Shown here piece by piece: positions 17,440 through 25,313 of a stretch of 64,000 nucleotides of DNA; within the stretch, counting starts at the first letter, position 1; every line of letters begins with the position of its first letter. Made by a program: the position numbers and the translations under genes. The notes beneath the pieces are model-generated. The model was not told the DNA's origin, made no database searches, and worked only from the letters and a program-made list of their open reading frames with translations. Origin of the DNA: Burkholderia aenigmatica (GTDB lineage: Bacteria; Pseudomonadota; Gammaproteobacteria; Burkholderiales; Burkholderiaceae); assembly GCF_902499175.1 (NCBI RefSeq), contig NZ_CABVQC010000039.1, forward strand, positions 20,370-84,369. The letters run 5' to 3'.

Positions 17440-19926
17440 TCACGATGCCTCCGGATCGGGCGTCAGCCCCCAGCGCCGCAAGCGGCCCAGCACCTGTGCC
17501 TCGATGCGTGCCGCGTGCGCGGCCGCCTCGGGCGATGCCTCTTCCGCGTGCCGCTCGGTCAGCACGCGTCGCGACAGGTGGGTCGCCTGGTGCAGCGCGA
17601 GCACCTGATCGGCAAGCCGCCCGCGCTCCTGCGGCGGCAACCATGCGAACGCACCGCGCAGCCCCGGCAGCGCAAGCACGAAATCGGCGTGGTCGAGTGC
17701 GCGCACGGTCGCATCCATGCCCGCGACGAACGCAGGCGCGCTCGCCAGCGTCTCGCGCGCCAGCGCCAGCAATCCGCCGAGCGCATCGCCGAGCGCGGCG
17801 GCCGGCATCGCCTGCAGCAATGCCATCGCATCGTCGATGCCGGCGACGGGTTGACCGTCGTCGGCGCAGGCATGCGCGGCGAGATCGAGCAATGCCCCGA
17901 GCGCCGCGCCGCGACTCGCGGGTGCCGCCGCGGTATCGGCCGCCTTGCGCCGCCAGACGGCCAGCGCGCGCAACGGCTCGATCGCGAGCGGCGTGTGAGC
18001 GACACCCTCGGCGCCGGCCAGCACGTCGGCCACGATCCGGCGCAGCGCGACGTGCCCCTGCACATGGGCATCGAGATCGCCCGGCGCCAGCGCGGCGGCC
18101 GGTTCGAGCAACCACAGCGCGCGATCGAAACCGGCCTCGACGACGATCCGCAACACCGGCGCATCGTGCATGCCGAGCAGATGGCCGTGACGCAGCAACG
18201 TATGCAGATTCCCGAGCGCCGGTGCGAGCGATTCGAAGCGCTGCTCGCGCGCGACGGCGTCGTGCAGCGTGTCCAGCAAGCTGTCGCTCAGTGCCGCCAG
18301 CCCGGCCCACGCGGCGCGGTTCAGCCCGTCCGCGAGCGGCGCGATGCGGCCGCCCGCCTCACGCAATTCATCCTCGAGCCGCGCGCGCGCCGCGTCGGCC
18401 AGCGTCGCGCCCCACGCGCCGGCTTCGATCAGCGCGGCCTGTTGCTCGAGCGGCTCGCCGAGCTGCCAGACCTCGTCGCGCTCGCCCGACATCGCAAGCT
18501 GCGCGCCCTGGCAGCGCACGATGCCGGGCACCCGCAGCAGCGCCAACCGGTGCAGCACGCGGCTGCGCGCGCGACCTTCATCGGTCAGCAGATCGAGCGT
18601 CAGCGTGCCGCGCAGCACGATGCCGAGCGTGGCCAGCTCGTCGCGCACCGCGGCGACGAGCGGCGGTTGCGGCGTGCCGGGCGCAAGCTCGCCCGCGACG
18701 TCGCCGGCCAGCGCCGCCATCGCCTCGACCAGCACCGGATCGGTGCCGGCCCGCAGCGGTCCGCGATAGGTCCACGGCAGCGGCGCGTCGAGCGCGTCCT
18801 TGACCAGCGCGCCGGCCAGCGCGTCGAGCCAGTCGCAGCGCAGCGGCCGCGCATGCCCGCGCAGGCGTGCCAGCCCTTCGGCCCGCACGTGCACGGCAAT
18901 CAGGTCGGCCGTCGATACCGGCAGCTTGCGCGCGCGCAGCCGCTGCATCACGTTCTCGAGCACACGCCGCGCGGCCTCTTCCGCGCCGTACGCCCAGACC
19001 CACTGGTAATAGGCCGGCGAAGGCATGCCCGACGCGTAGCCCGCGAATGCGTCAAGGCGTTTGAACGTGTACGGCACGAGATAGGAACCGTAGCGGACGC
19101 TGCGGGCGGCCCCGTCGGCGGTATTCGCATCCGTCCCGGGCCCGCAGGCGTCGTCCGCCTGTCCGTCGAGCACGGTGCAGGCGCCGCCGTCGAGCGCGCC
19201 GGGTTCGGGCGTATCGGGCAACGCGGCCGGCAGCGTGCGCCAGAGTCGTGCCAGCGCCGGCGCGTGATAGCCGCCGCAGACCACCAGCACGTCGTCCGCC
19301 CGCCCGCCGGCTTCGGCGACGGCCCACGCGATCCAGCGCGCCATCATCCGCTCGCGTGCCTGGTTGCCGAGCGAGCCCGGATCGGCGTCGCGCAGATGCG
19401 AGAAGTAGGTCGACAGGCGCTGCGCGAGCTCGTCCAGCGCGTCCGGCGTCTCGCCGACGTTCTCGAACAGGTGGTCCCAGAGCGCATCGCGCCCCTGCAC
19501 CGCAAGCGTGTCCGCCAGCGCGCGCTCGTAGGCGTCGGCACGTGCCTCGTGTTCGGCGTCCGTGACATCGGCATAGCGGTTCTCCAGCTGCGAGAACGCC
19601 GCGTGCCACGCGGGCAGGTCGATGAAGCGCACCGTCGCGCCGACTTCGCGGCCCGCCTGCAACGCCTGCCATTCCGGCGAATGTTCGGCGAACGGGGTCC
19701 ACGAGCCGTAATGCGCGGCATCGCCGGACAGATAGCTGTAGATCGCGATCGGCAGGCGGTGCGGGCGATACAGTTCGTCGATCCGGCCGTTGAAGTCGGC
19801 CGGCCCTTCGATCAGCACGTAGCGCGGCCGCCGCGCACGGATGCGCTCGGCCACCAGCCGCGCGCAGGCGGGGCTGTGATGCCGGATGCCGACGATGTGC
19901 GGGTTGCTGGACGTCTCGGTCTGCAT
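17440..19926 (-). CDS. DUF5682 family protein (YehM-like)
   Basis: 828-aa protein. ATG 19926 is used because the conserved start of the family (HIVGIRHHSPACARL, residues 10-24) follows at once; in-frame sequence upstream is low-quality Arg/Ala/Thr. A second conserved piece is YVLIEGPADFN (36-46). The GxxHxS...E-G arrangement loosely recalls the TraB/TIKI and EreA/ChaN-like hydrolase folds, but that is a guess. The rest is long and Ala/Leu-rich, probably helical repeats. It follows the MoxR gene with one possible 47-aa ORF between them, and precedes the VWA gene. E. coli yehM holds the same position after yehL. A substrate or scaffold of the MoxR-VWA machine is plausible; no function is established that I know of. 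Confidence 0.85.
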   Translation of the reverse strand: MQTETSSNPHIVGIRHHSPACARLVAERIRARRPRYVLIEGPADFNGRIDELYRPHRLPIAIYSYLSGDAAHYGSWTPFAEHSPEWQALQAGREVGATVRFIDLPAWHAAFSQLENRYADVTDAEHEARADAYERALADTLAVQGRDALWDHLFENVGETPDALDELAQRLSTYFSHLRDADPGSLGNQARERMMARWIAWAVAEAGGRADDVLVVCGGYHAPALARLWRTLPAALPDTPEPGALDGGACTVLDGQADDACGPGTDANTADGAARSVRYGSYLVPYTFKRLDAFAGYASGMPSPAYYQWVWAYGAEEAARRVLENVMQRLRARKLPVSTADLIAVHVRAEGLARLRGHARPLRCDWLDALAGALVKDALDAPLPWTYRGPLRAGTDPVLVEAMAALAGDVAGELAPGTPQPPLVAAVRDELATLGIVLRGTLTLDLLTDEGRARSRVLHRLALLRVPGIVRCQGAQLAMSGERDEVWQLGEPLEQQAALIEAGAWGATLADAARARLEDELREAGGRIAPLADGLNRAAWAGLAALSDSLLDTLHDAVAREQRFESLAPALGNLHTLLRHGHLLGMHDAPVLRIVVEAGFDRALWLLEPAAALAPGDLDAHVQGHVALRRIVADVLAGAEGVAHTPLAIEPLRALAVWRRKAADTAAAPASRGAALGALLDLAAHACADDGQPVAGIDDAMALLQAMPAAALGDALGGLLALARETLASAPAFVAGMDATVRALDHADFVLALPGLRGAFAWLPPQERGRLADQVLALHQATHLSRRVLTERHAEEASPEAAAHAARIEAQVLGRLRRWGLTPDPEAS

Positions 19927-19936
19927 GCGGCGCCCG

Positions 19937-20080
19937 TCAGTCGACGTCGATGCATGCGGCGCCGACGATGGCGCCCGACCTGCCCTTGCCGCCGTGCATG
20001 CCGCGCACGCCGTGTGCGTCGAACGCGTCGGGCGCAATCCGTCCCCGCCCCGGCATGCCGCCGTGATCGGTCGCATTCAT
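19937..20080 (-). CDS. Possible small ORF (47 aa) between moxR-like and DUF5682 genes
   Basis: The 163-base gap between two operon genes is almost filled by an ATG-started frame of 48 codons (start 20080, TGA at 19937-19939). It begins 8 bases after the MoxR stop and ends 10 bases before the DUF5682 start. The product is Gly-rich with hydrophilic turns (MNATDHGGMPGRGR... ending AACIDVD), no Trp and no membrane segment. Third-position GC is high, as in real genes here. Against it, no convincing Shine-Dalgarno precedes the ATG, and chance ORFs are common at this GC. Tight packing is the main support. Homologues at the same place in other genomes would settle it. Confidence 0.35.
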   Translation of the reverse strand: MNATDHGGMPGRGRIAPDAFDAHGVRGMHGGKGRSGAIVGAACIDVD

Positions 20081-20088
20081 GTCGCGCG

Positions 20089-21195
20089 TCACGGCAGACG
20101 GTGGCGTGCCGCGTAGTACGCGCGCCAGTGCGCCCCTTCGCGCCGCGCGGCTTTCTGTTCGAAGTAGCGGCGCAGCTTTGCGCGATCGTCGGCGTTATCC
20201 TTGACGACGGTGCCGGCGATGCAGTCGACGAGATCCTGCGGCGATCCTTCGCGTTGCTCGAGGAACCATGCGCGCACCCCGACCGCATGCGCGACGTTCA
20301 CCGCTTCGGCTGTCGACATCACCGCCGTCAACCGATCCATCGCGCCGTCGCTGCCTGTGCCGTCGCCGGTCCCGCCGCGCAGGTCGCGAAACGTGGTGAC
20401 CAGCAGTTCCAGCACCGGCTGCGGCACGGCCGCCGGAATGCCGCTGCCGGCCAGCAGCCGCGCGCTGGCTTCGCGCACGAGCGCGAGTTCGCTGTCGAAG
20501 TCGAGAATCGGAAACACGGTTTCGAAATCGAAGCGCCGCTTGAGCGCCGCGCTCATCTCGTTCACGCCGCGATCGCGCGTGTTCGCGGTCGCGATGATGT
20601 TGAAACCCTCGCGCGCATACAGCATCCCGTGTTCGCCATGCAGTTCGGGCACCGCCATCACGCGATCCGACAGCATGCCGAGCAGGCAGTCCTGCACCTC
20701 CAGCGGCGCGCGCGTGATTTCCTCGAAGCGCACGATCTTGCCGTCGTGCATGCCCTGGTACAGCGGCGCGGGCACGAGCGCGCGCGGGCTCGGTCCTTCG
20801 TTGATCAGCAACGCGTAGTTCCAGCCGTACTTGATCTGGTCTTCGGTGATGGATGCGCCGCCCTGGATCGTCAGCGTCGACGTGCCGCTGATCGCGGCCG
20901 CCAGCAGCTCGGACAGCATCGATTTCGCGGTACCCGGTTCGCCGACCAGCATCAGTCCGCGGCCGGTGGCGAGCGTGACGAGCATGCGCTCGATGCTTGC
21001 GATCGGCGCGACGATCTTCGGCGCAATGCCGAGCGAGCGATCGCCGGCAATGAATGCACGGGCGGCCGTCAGGCTCAGTTGCCAGCCCGGCGGACGGGGT
21101 TGGCCGCCATCCTGCGCCTTCAGCTCGGCGAGCTGATCGGCGTACAGGACTTCAGCGGGCGGACGCTGCAATGCATGCGGTTGAGACGGAGCCAT
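20089..21195 (-). CDS. MoxR-family AAA+ ATPase (YehL-like), first gene of operon
   Basis: 368-aa AAA+ ATPase. Walker A GEPGTAKS (85-92); Walker B region IVRFEEITRAP (154-164); sensor 1 ATANTRD (202-208); arginine-finger region LKRRFDFE (218-225). The Walker B has Glu-Glu where most MoxR proteins have Asp-Glu (LLADEINRAP type). MoxR ATPases act with VWA partners to remodel or activate target proteins; the VWA gene is two annotated genes downstream. E. coli YehL (AAA) is the closest match I can name by context. Being first in the operon, its promoter should lie in 21196-21433, the gap shared with the end of the nitronate monooxygenase gene, where I see no unmistakable promoter. Confidence 0.92.
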   Translation of the reverse strand: MAPSQPHALQRPPAEVLYADQLAELKAQDGGQPRPPGWQLSLTAARAFIAGDRSLGIAPKIVAPIASIERMLVTLATGRGLMLVGEPGTAKSMLSELLAAAISGTSTLTIQGGASITEDQIKYGWNYALLINEGPSPRALVPAPLYQGMHDGKIVRFEEITRAPLEVQDCLLGMLSDRVMAVPELHGEHGMLYAREGFNIIATANTRDRGVNEMSAALKRRFDFETVFPILDFDSELALVREASARLLAGSGIPAAVPQPVLELLVTTFRDLRGGTGDGTGSDGAMDRLTAVMSTAEAVNVAHAVGVRAWFLEQREGSPQDLVDCIAGTVVKDNADDRAKLRRYFEQKAARREGAHWRAYYAARHRLP

Positions 21196-21433
21196 GTCTG
21201 CTTCTTCTTGTCTTGTATTCGCGGTCGGGCTCGAATGCCCTCGGAGCGCGAATTATATCGCTGCGCGGCGACAAGATCCGTCAACATGCGTTTTGGCGAT
21301 CGCGCGATTCGATCGCGGGCACCGGTTCGCGATGGAGCGGGTGCGATGAACACCGCAACAGGCTGCTCATCGCGCGTTCAACGCCGCTCGTTCGTCACCG
21401 AAGGCCAGCGGCATCTCGTGTCTCACATCGATA

Positions 21434-22408
21434 TCAACCCGCGATACCTGCCAGCCGACCGCGAATGATCTCCGTCGCCTCGTTCACGATGCGCTCGACG
21501 AGTTCCTTCACGGTCGGGATATCGCGGATCAACCCGACGACCAAGCCGCACGACCAGGCGCCCGCATCGAGCGCGCCCTCCTTCATGATGCGCGGATACA
21601 CCCCGGCGACCTCTTCAACGATATCGTCGAACCGGATACTGGCGCCGAGCTTGCTTTCCTTGTCGAGGATGCGATCGACCGCGGCGTTGCGCAGCACGCG
21701 CTCGGTATTGCGCAACGGGCGCATGACCAGACGCGTGTCCAGTTCGGTCGCCGCGACCAGCGCCTGCTTCACGTTTTCGTGCACCGGCGCCTCGCGGGTG
21801 GCGATGAAGCGCGTCCCCATGTTGATGCCATCCGCGCCTAGCGAAAGTGCCGCAACCAGCGACCGGCCATCAGCCATGCCGCCGGAGGCCACGAACGGGA
21901 TCTTGAGCTCGTCGGCCGCGCGCGGCAGCAGGATGAAGTTCGGAATGTCATCCTCGCCCGGATGGCCACCGCATTCGAATCCATCGACGCTGACCGCATC
22001 GCAGCCGATAGCCTCCGCCTTGAGCGCATGACGAATCGACGTGCACTTGTGGATCACCTTGACATGCGCGTCCTTGAGCGCGGCCAGATATGGCTGCGGG
22101 TTGTTGCCGGCCGTTTCGACGATCTTGACCCCGCCTTCGACGATGGCCCGGATATAGCCCGGATAGTCGGGGGAGGTGACGGTCGGCAGGAAGGTGAGGT
22201 TCACGCCGAACGGCTTGTCGGTCATCTCGCGGCAACGCCGGATTTCGGCAGCGAGATCCGCCGGCGATCGCTGCGTCAGGCCGGTAATGATGCCGAGGCC
22301 ACCGGCATTGGAGACGGCTGCCGCCAGCTCCGCGTACCCGACGTGATGCATGCCGCCCTGGATGATCGGATAGTCGATGCCGAAGAGTTCGGTGATCCTG
22401 GTTTTCAT
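21434..22408 (-). CDS. Nitronate monooxygenase family protein (FMN-dependent)
   Basis: 324-aa TIM-barrel flavoprotein of the nitronate monooxygenase / 2-nitropropane dioxygenase family, which oxidises alkyl nitronates using FMN and O2. Seen: N-terminal PIIQGGMHHVGYAELAAAVS; NAGGLGIITG; the central SVDGFECGGHPGE with the H-P-G signature; and phosphate-binding VASGGMADGRS and GADGINMGTRF. Length is typical. It is transcribed divergently from a GlxA-type AraC regulator only 144 bases away, so that regulator may control it. The in vivo substrate in Burkholderia is not known from sequence, and related enzymes act on propionate-3-nitronate or as NAD(P)H:quinone reductases. Confidence 0.9.
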   Translation of the reverse strand: MKTRITELFGIDYPIIQGGMHHVGYAELAAAVSNAGGLGIITGLTQRSPADLAAEIRRCREMTDKPFGVNLTFLPTVTSPDYPGYIRAIVEGGVKIVETAGNNPQPYLAALKDAHVKVIHKCTSIRHALKAEAIGCDAVSVDGFECGGHPGEDDIPNFILLPRAADELKIPFVASGGMADGRSLVAALSLGADGINMGTRFIATREAPVHENVKQALVAATELDTRLVMRPLRNTERVLRNAAVDRILDKESKLGASIRFDDIVEEVAGVYPRIMKEGALDAGAWSCGLVVGLIRDIPTVKELVERIVNEATEIIRGRLAGIAG

Positions 22409-22552
22409 GATGTTTTCGGTTCAGGTTGAGACGAAAGCGCCTTCGCATGCCGGAAACGCGACGGGCCCCCGGTGGATTTGGACAGTTTCCTCGCAGTTCG
22501 GATTGCCGTACATTGGCTAAACTGACACATTGAGTGCGATATCCGACACGCC
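22409..22552 (+). promoter_or_regulatory. Divergent promoter region between nitronate monooxygenase and glxA-like genes
   Basis: 144-base gap between two divergent starts, so it should hold both promoters and the regulator's operator. Sequence around 22490-22530 contains CAGTTT and AAACTG half-sites of an imperfect inverted repeat. No consensus -35/-10 pair stands out. Assignment rests on geometry, not on a defined motif. Confidence 0.4.
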
Positions 22553-23551
22553 ATGCCCCGCGCCGCCATCCTTGCGTATGACGATTGCTACGCCTCCAGC
22601 CTGGGCGGGTTCGCCGACATCCTCCAGATTGCGAACGCGCATTTGCGGCGACAGCGGGGCGATGGACATGCGCAGTTCGAATGGCGGTTCTTGTCTCCGA
22701 CCGGGAAGCCGGTGATGGCGAGCAACGGGCTACAACTGAACACGGAGCCGATCCGGCCGCAAGAGAAGTTCGACCTGGTTTTCATTCCCAGCGCGCACTA
22801 TGCGAGCGGCAAGGCGTTCGACGAGTTGCTGGCACGACAGTCTGCCGCATGCGACTGGCTGGTTTCGCAATGGAACGCGGGGGCCTACCTTGCGGCAAAC
22901 TGCACCGGCACGTTCGTGCTGGCCAGCACCGGTCTCCTGGACGGACGGCCTGCGACGACCACGTGGTGGCTGGCCGACCAGTTTCGCAGCCGGTTTCCCC
23001 GTGTCGACCTTCAACTGGAACCCGTCGTCACCGAAGCGGATCGACTGATCTGTGCCGGTGCGTCAGCGTCCTACCTGCTGCAGACCATCCATGTCATCGA
23101 GCGTTTCGCTGGGGCGATCATCGCGGCGCAGTGCGCCAAAACGATGCTGATCGACGTGAGCCAGACCAAGCAATCGCCGTACCTCCCGTTGCTGACGGAC
23201 AAGACGCACGCCGATTCGCTGGTTCACCGCGCACAGCATTGGCTGCAGAAGAACATGGCGAAGGACGTGAAGATGTCGGCGATGGCGCATGATCTCGGCG
23301 TGAGCGAGCGCACGATCATCCGCCGATTCCAGGCCGCGTTGAATCAGCCGCCCTTGCGGTATTTGCAGAGCCTGCGCATCGAAGCCGCGCGCGGTTTGCT
23401 GGAGGCCGGCGATCTCAGCCTCGAGCGGATCACGGCCCAGGTGGGATACAGCGATACGAGCTCTTTCTGCCGGCTGTTCAAGGAGAAGGTCGGTCTCAGC
23501 CCGGGTGCGTATCGTGATCGCTTTCGACCCGCTGCGGAATCACAACAATGA
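22553..23551 (+). CDS. GlxA-family transcriptional regulator (DJ-1/PfpI-like domain + AraC HTH)
   Basis: 332-aa regulator. Residues 1-~200 form a class I glutamine amidotransferase-like (DJ-1/PfpI) domain with the nucleophile-elbow cysteine C117 in LAANCTGTFVLAS. Residues ~230-325 are an AraC/XylS double HTH (MSAMAHDLGVSERTIIRRF; ITAQVGYSDTSSFCRLFKEK; the closing GLSPGAYRDRFR). Family members sense small metabolites such as betaine or carnitine (GbdR, CdhR) and usually activate adjacent catabolic genes. The divergent neighbour is nitronate monooxygenase, its most likely target. The ligand is not predictable. Confidence 0.9.
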   Translation: MPRAAILAYDDCYASSLGGFADILQIANAHLRRQRGDGHAQFEWRFLSPTGKPVMASNGLQLNTEPIRPQEKFDLVFIPSAHYASGKAFDELLARQSAACDWLVSQWNAGAYLAANCTGTFVLASTGLLDGRPATTTWWLADQFRSRFPRVDLQLEPVVTEADRLICAGASASYLLQTIHVIERFAGAIIAAQCAKTMLIDVSQTKQSPYLPLLTDKTHADSLVHRAQHWLQKNMAKDVKMSAMAHDLGVSERTIIRRFQAALNQPPLRYLQSLRIEAARGLLEAGDLSLERITAQVGYSDTSSFCRLFKEKVGLSPGAYRDRFRPAAESQQ

Positions 23552-23675
23552 CCGATCGGCGGATTGCGGATGACAGTCCACCGGTCAGCATCCGCTCGCC
23601 ATCGCCGCCCGTCCCCCACCCACGCGATTCGTTTGTAGAATCGGCGTGTTCGCCGTTCATGACACGGTAAAAGGC

Positions 23676-23886
23676 ATGATCGTCAGCCGCCGCCCCGGCG
23701 GCGCCCTGCCGCCCTTCATCGACTCGGTCTGGGCGGAGTACCCGCCGCCTCCGATCCGGAATGAACTTTGCCGCGGGCTATGCCGACCAGCCGCATTTCA
23801 ACCGCGAGTTTCGCGCGTTCACGGGGCTGTCGCCGGAAGAGGACCGGCAACGCGCGAACGCGAACGGCTTTCACGTTCCGCTCTGA
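23676..23886 (+). pseudogene. Decayed AraC-family regulator (internal deletion and frameshift)
   Basis: From ATG 23676 the sequence reads like the first ~25 residues of an AraC-type regulator (MIVSRRPGGALPPFIDSVWA). It then loses sense, and from 23761 another frame gives the end of an AraC HTH (MNFAAGYADQPHFNREFRAF, then TGLSPEE) ending at TGA 23884-23886. The middle of the gene (~200 codons) is gone and the two ends are in different frames. The C-terminal piece is unambiguous: the D-Q-P-H-F-N-R-E-F and T-G-L-S-P pattern is the second AraC helix region. The downstream VOC gene may once have been its target. Non-functional as it stands. Confidence 0.7.
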
Positions 23887-23981
23887 CCCGATGTCAGGTG
23901 CGGCGGCAAATCTTGTTCAAGACCGGGCCCGCGAGGCCCGACAGGATCGAGCGACACCCACCCCATCACCCGGAGGGCACC

Positions 23982-24437
23982 ATGGCGATTCACGAAGTCT
24001 TTCCCTATTTGCGCGCCAAACACGCGGACGACGCCATCGCGTTCTATGCGAAGGCGTTCGGCGCGCAGGAGAAATTCCGCCTCGTCGAGCCGTCGGGACG
24101 CATCGGCCACGCGGAATTGCAGCTCGGGCCATGCACGCTGATGATCTCGGACGAGTTCCCCGAATACGATATCCTTGCCCTCGACCCGGATGCCAAAGCG
24201 CCGATGTCGCTTCACCTGCATGTCGACGACGCCGACGCGACGATCGCCGCCGCAGTCGCGGCCGGCGCGCAATTGACACGCGCGATCCAGGACCAGTTCT
24301 ACGGCGAGCGTTCCGGCAAGATTCGCGACCCGTTCGGTTACGAATGGCTGATCGGGCATACGATCGAAGCGGTCGAACCCGATGAAATGCAGCGGCGTTA
24401 TACGGCGCTACTGTCCGGCGGCCAGCAGAAAACCTGA
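23982..24437 (+). CDS. VOC family (glyoxalase/bleomycin-resistance fold) protein, PhnB-like
   Basis: 151-aa protein starting at ATG 23982 after a CGGAGGG ribosome-binding site. It shows the PhnB-type vicinal-oxygen-chelate pattern: FPYLRAKHADDAIAFYAKAF at the start, GHAELQLG and LMISDEFPEY in the middle, SLHLHVDDADATIAAAVAAG and GKIRDPFGYEWLIGHTIE at the end. Such proteins bind divalent metal and act as lyases, dioxygenases or resistance proteins; the substrate is unknown. It stands behind the remains of an AraC regulator. Confidence 0.88.
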   Translation: MAIHEVFPYLRAKHADDAIAFYAKAFGAQEKFRLVEPSGRIGHAELQLGPCTLMISDEFPEYDILALDPDAKAPMSLHLHVDDADATIAAAVAAGAQLTRAIQDQFYGERSGKIRDPFGYEWLIGHTIEAVEPDEMQRRYTALLSGGQQKT

Positions 24438-24479
24438 ACGGCGCACCGCGCGCGCCGGTCGATCACTCCGACATTCGCG

Positions 24480-25058
24480 ATGCACTATCACCCCGACGAC
24501 ATCCACCGGCTCTACCGGAGCGTGCCGACGCTGCTGCTGAACCGTCCCGCGCCGGCCGAACAATTCCTGGCCGCCGCCGTCGAGACCGGCGCCGAACTCG
24601 GGCACGTGCTGCGCGACTACCCGCAGGTCCGCTATCAGCCGCTCGACTTCCACTACCTGTGCCAGCAAAGCCTGTCCGTGCTGGACGACGCGCTGCTGGC
24701 CGACCTCACGCGCGACATGAACCACGGATGGCGCGGCGCGCAATGGGCCGCGCTGTTGATCGCGTTATCGGGCGACGCGCGTCATCTGCCGCACCTCGAC
24801 GAAGTCAGGGGCCACCGCGGCGTCGAGTGGACGGCAGAGCTCGCCGAAGCCGCGTCGGGCCCCGATGCACGATCGTCGGCATTCCGTGGCTGCCAGTCGA
24901 TCGTGCGCCTGCGCGATCAGCTTGCCGCGTTGCCGCGCGTCGCGGTTCGGTTGCGGCCCTGGCTCTCGCCGGAAGCGCTCGAAGCCTGGGCGATCGCCGT
25001 CCGCGCCGCGTATCGCAGCGGTGGCGTCGAAGCCGCTCTGCCGGTTGCTCGCCGTTAG
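24480..25058 (+). CDS. Hypothetical soluble protein
   Basis: 192-aa protein, predicted largely helical, with no signal peptide or membrane segment and no motif I recognise. It begins 42 bases after the VOC gene in the same direction and could share its transcript; no strong Shine-Dalgarno is seen. Pieces such as YQPLDFHYLCQQSLSVLDDA and MNHGWRGAQWAALLIALSGD look like genuine folded protein rather than a shadow frame. Just after its stop lies a 9-bp inverted repeat (25068-25076/25079-25087) without a T-run. Confidence 0.7.
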   Translation: MHYHPDDIHRLYRSVPTLLLNRPAPAEQFLAAAVETGAELGHVLRDYPQVRYQPLDFHYLCQQSLSVLDDALLADLTRDMNHGWRGAQWAALLIALSGDARHLPHLDEVRGHRGVEWTAELAEAASGPDARSSAFRGCQSIVRLRDQLAALPRVAVRLRPWLSPEALEAWAIAVRAAYRSGGVEAALPVARR

Positions 25059-25313
25059 ACTGCTCGCCGTCGATCGCTCGATCGACGATCACGCGATGGC
25101 CGCCTGAATCCCCCGACGTCGCGCTGGAACGCATCGCCAACCCGGCGCGCGCGTTCCACCGCACCGCACGCCCTCGTCTTCCGTCCCGCCGCGATTCCGA
25201 GCGATTTCGCAGAGGACCTTTCCTGTGCAACGCCTTAATCGACCGCCGCGCGATCTCCAATAATGGCCGCTCGATCCGCCGGCCACCGGGCCGGAAAAAC
25301 GATAAAAACTCCT

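Noticed and set aside
16825..21468. Very long plus-strand frame opposite the VWA, DUF5682 and MoxR genes
   Set aside because: Same antisense artefact; the minus strand has complete Walker and MIDAS motifs.
25068..25087. 9-bp perfect inverted repeat after the 192-aa gene, considered as a terminator
   Set aside because: Only a 2-base loop and no T-run; built from CGATCG repeats that arise easily at this base composition.
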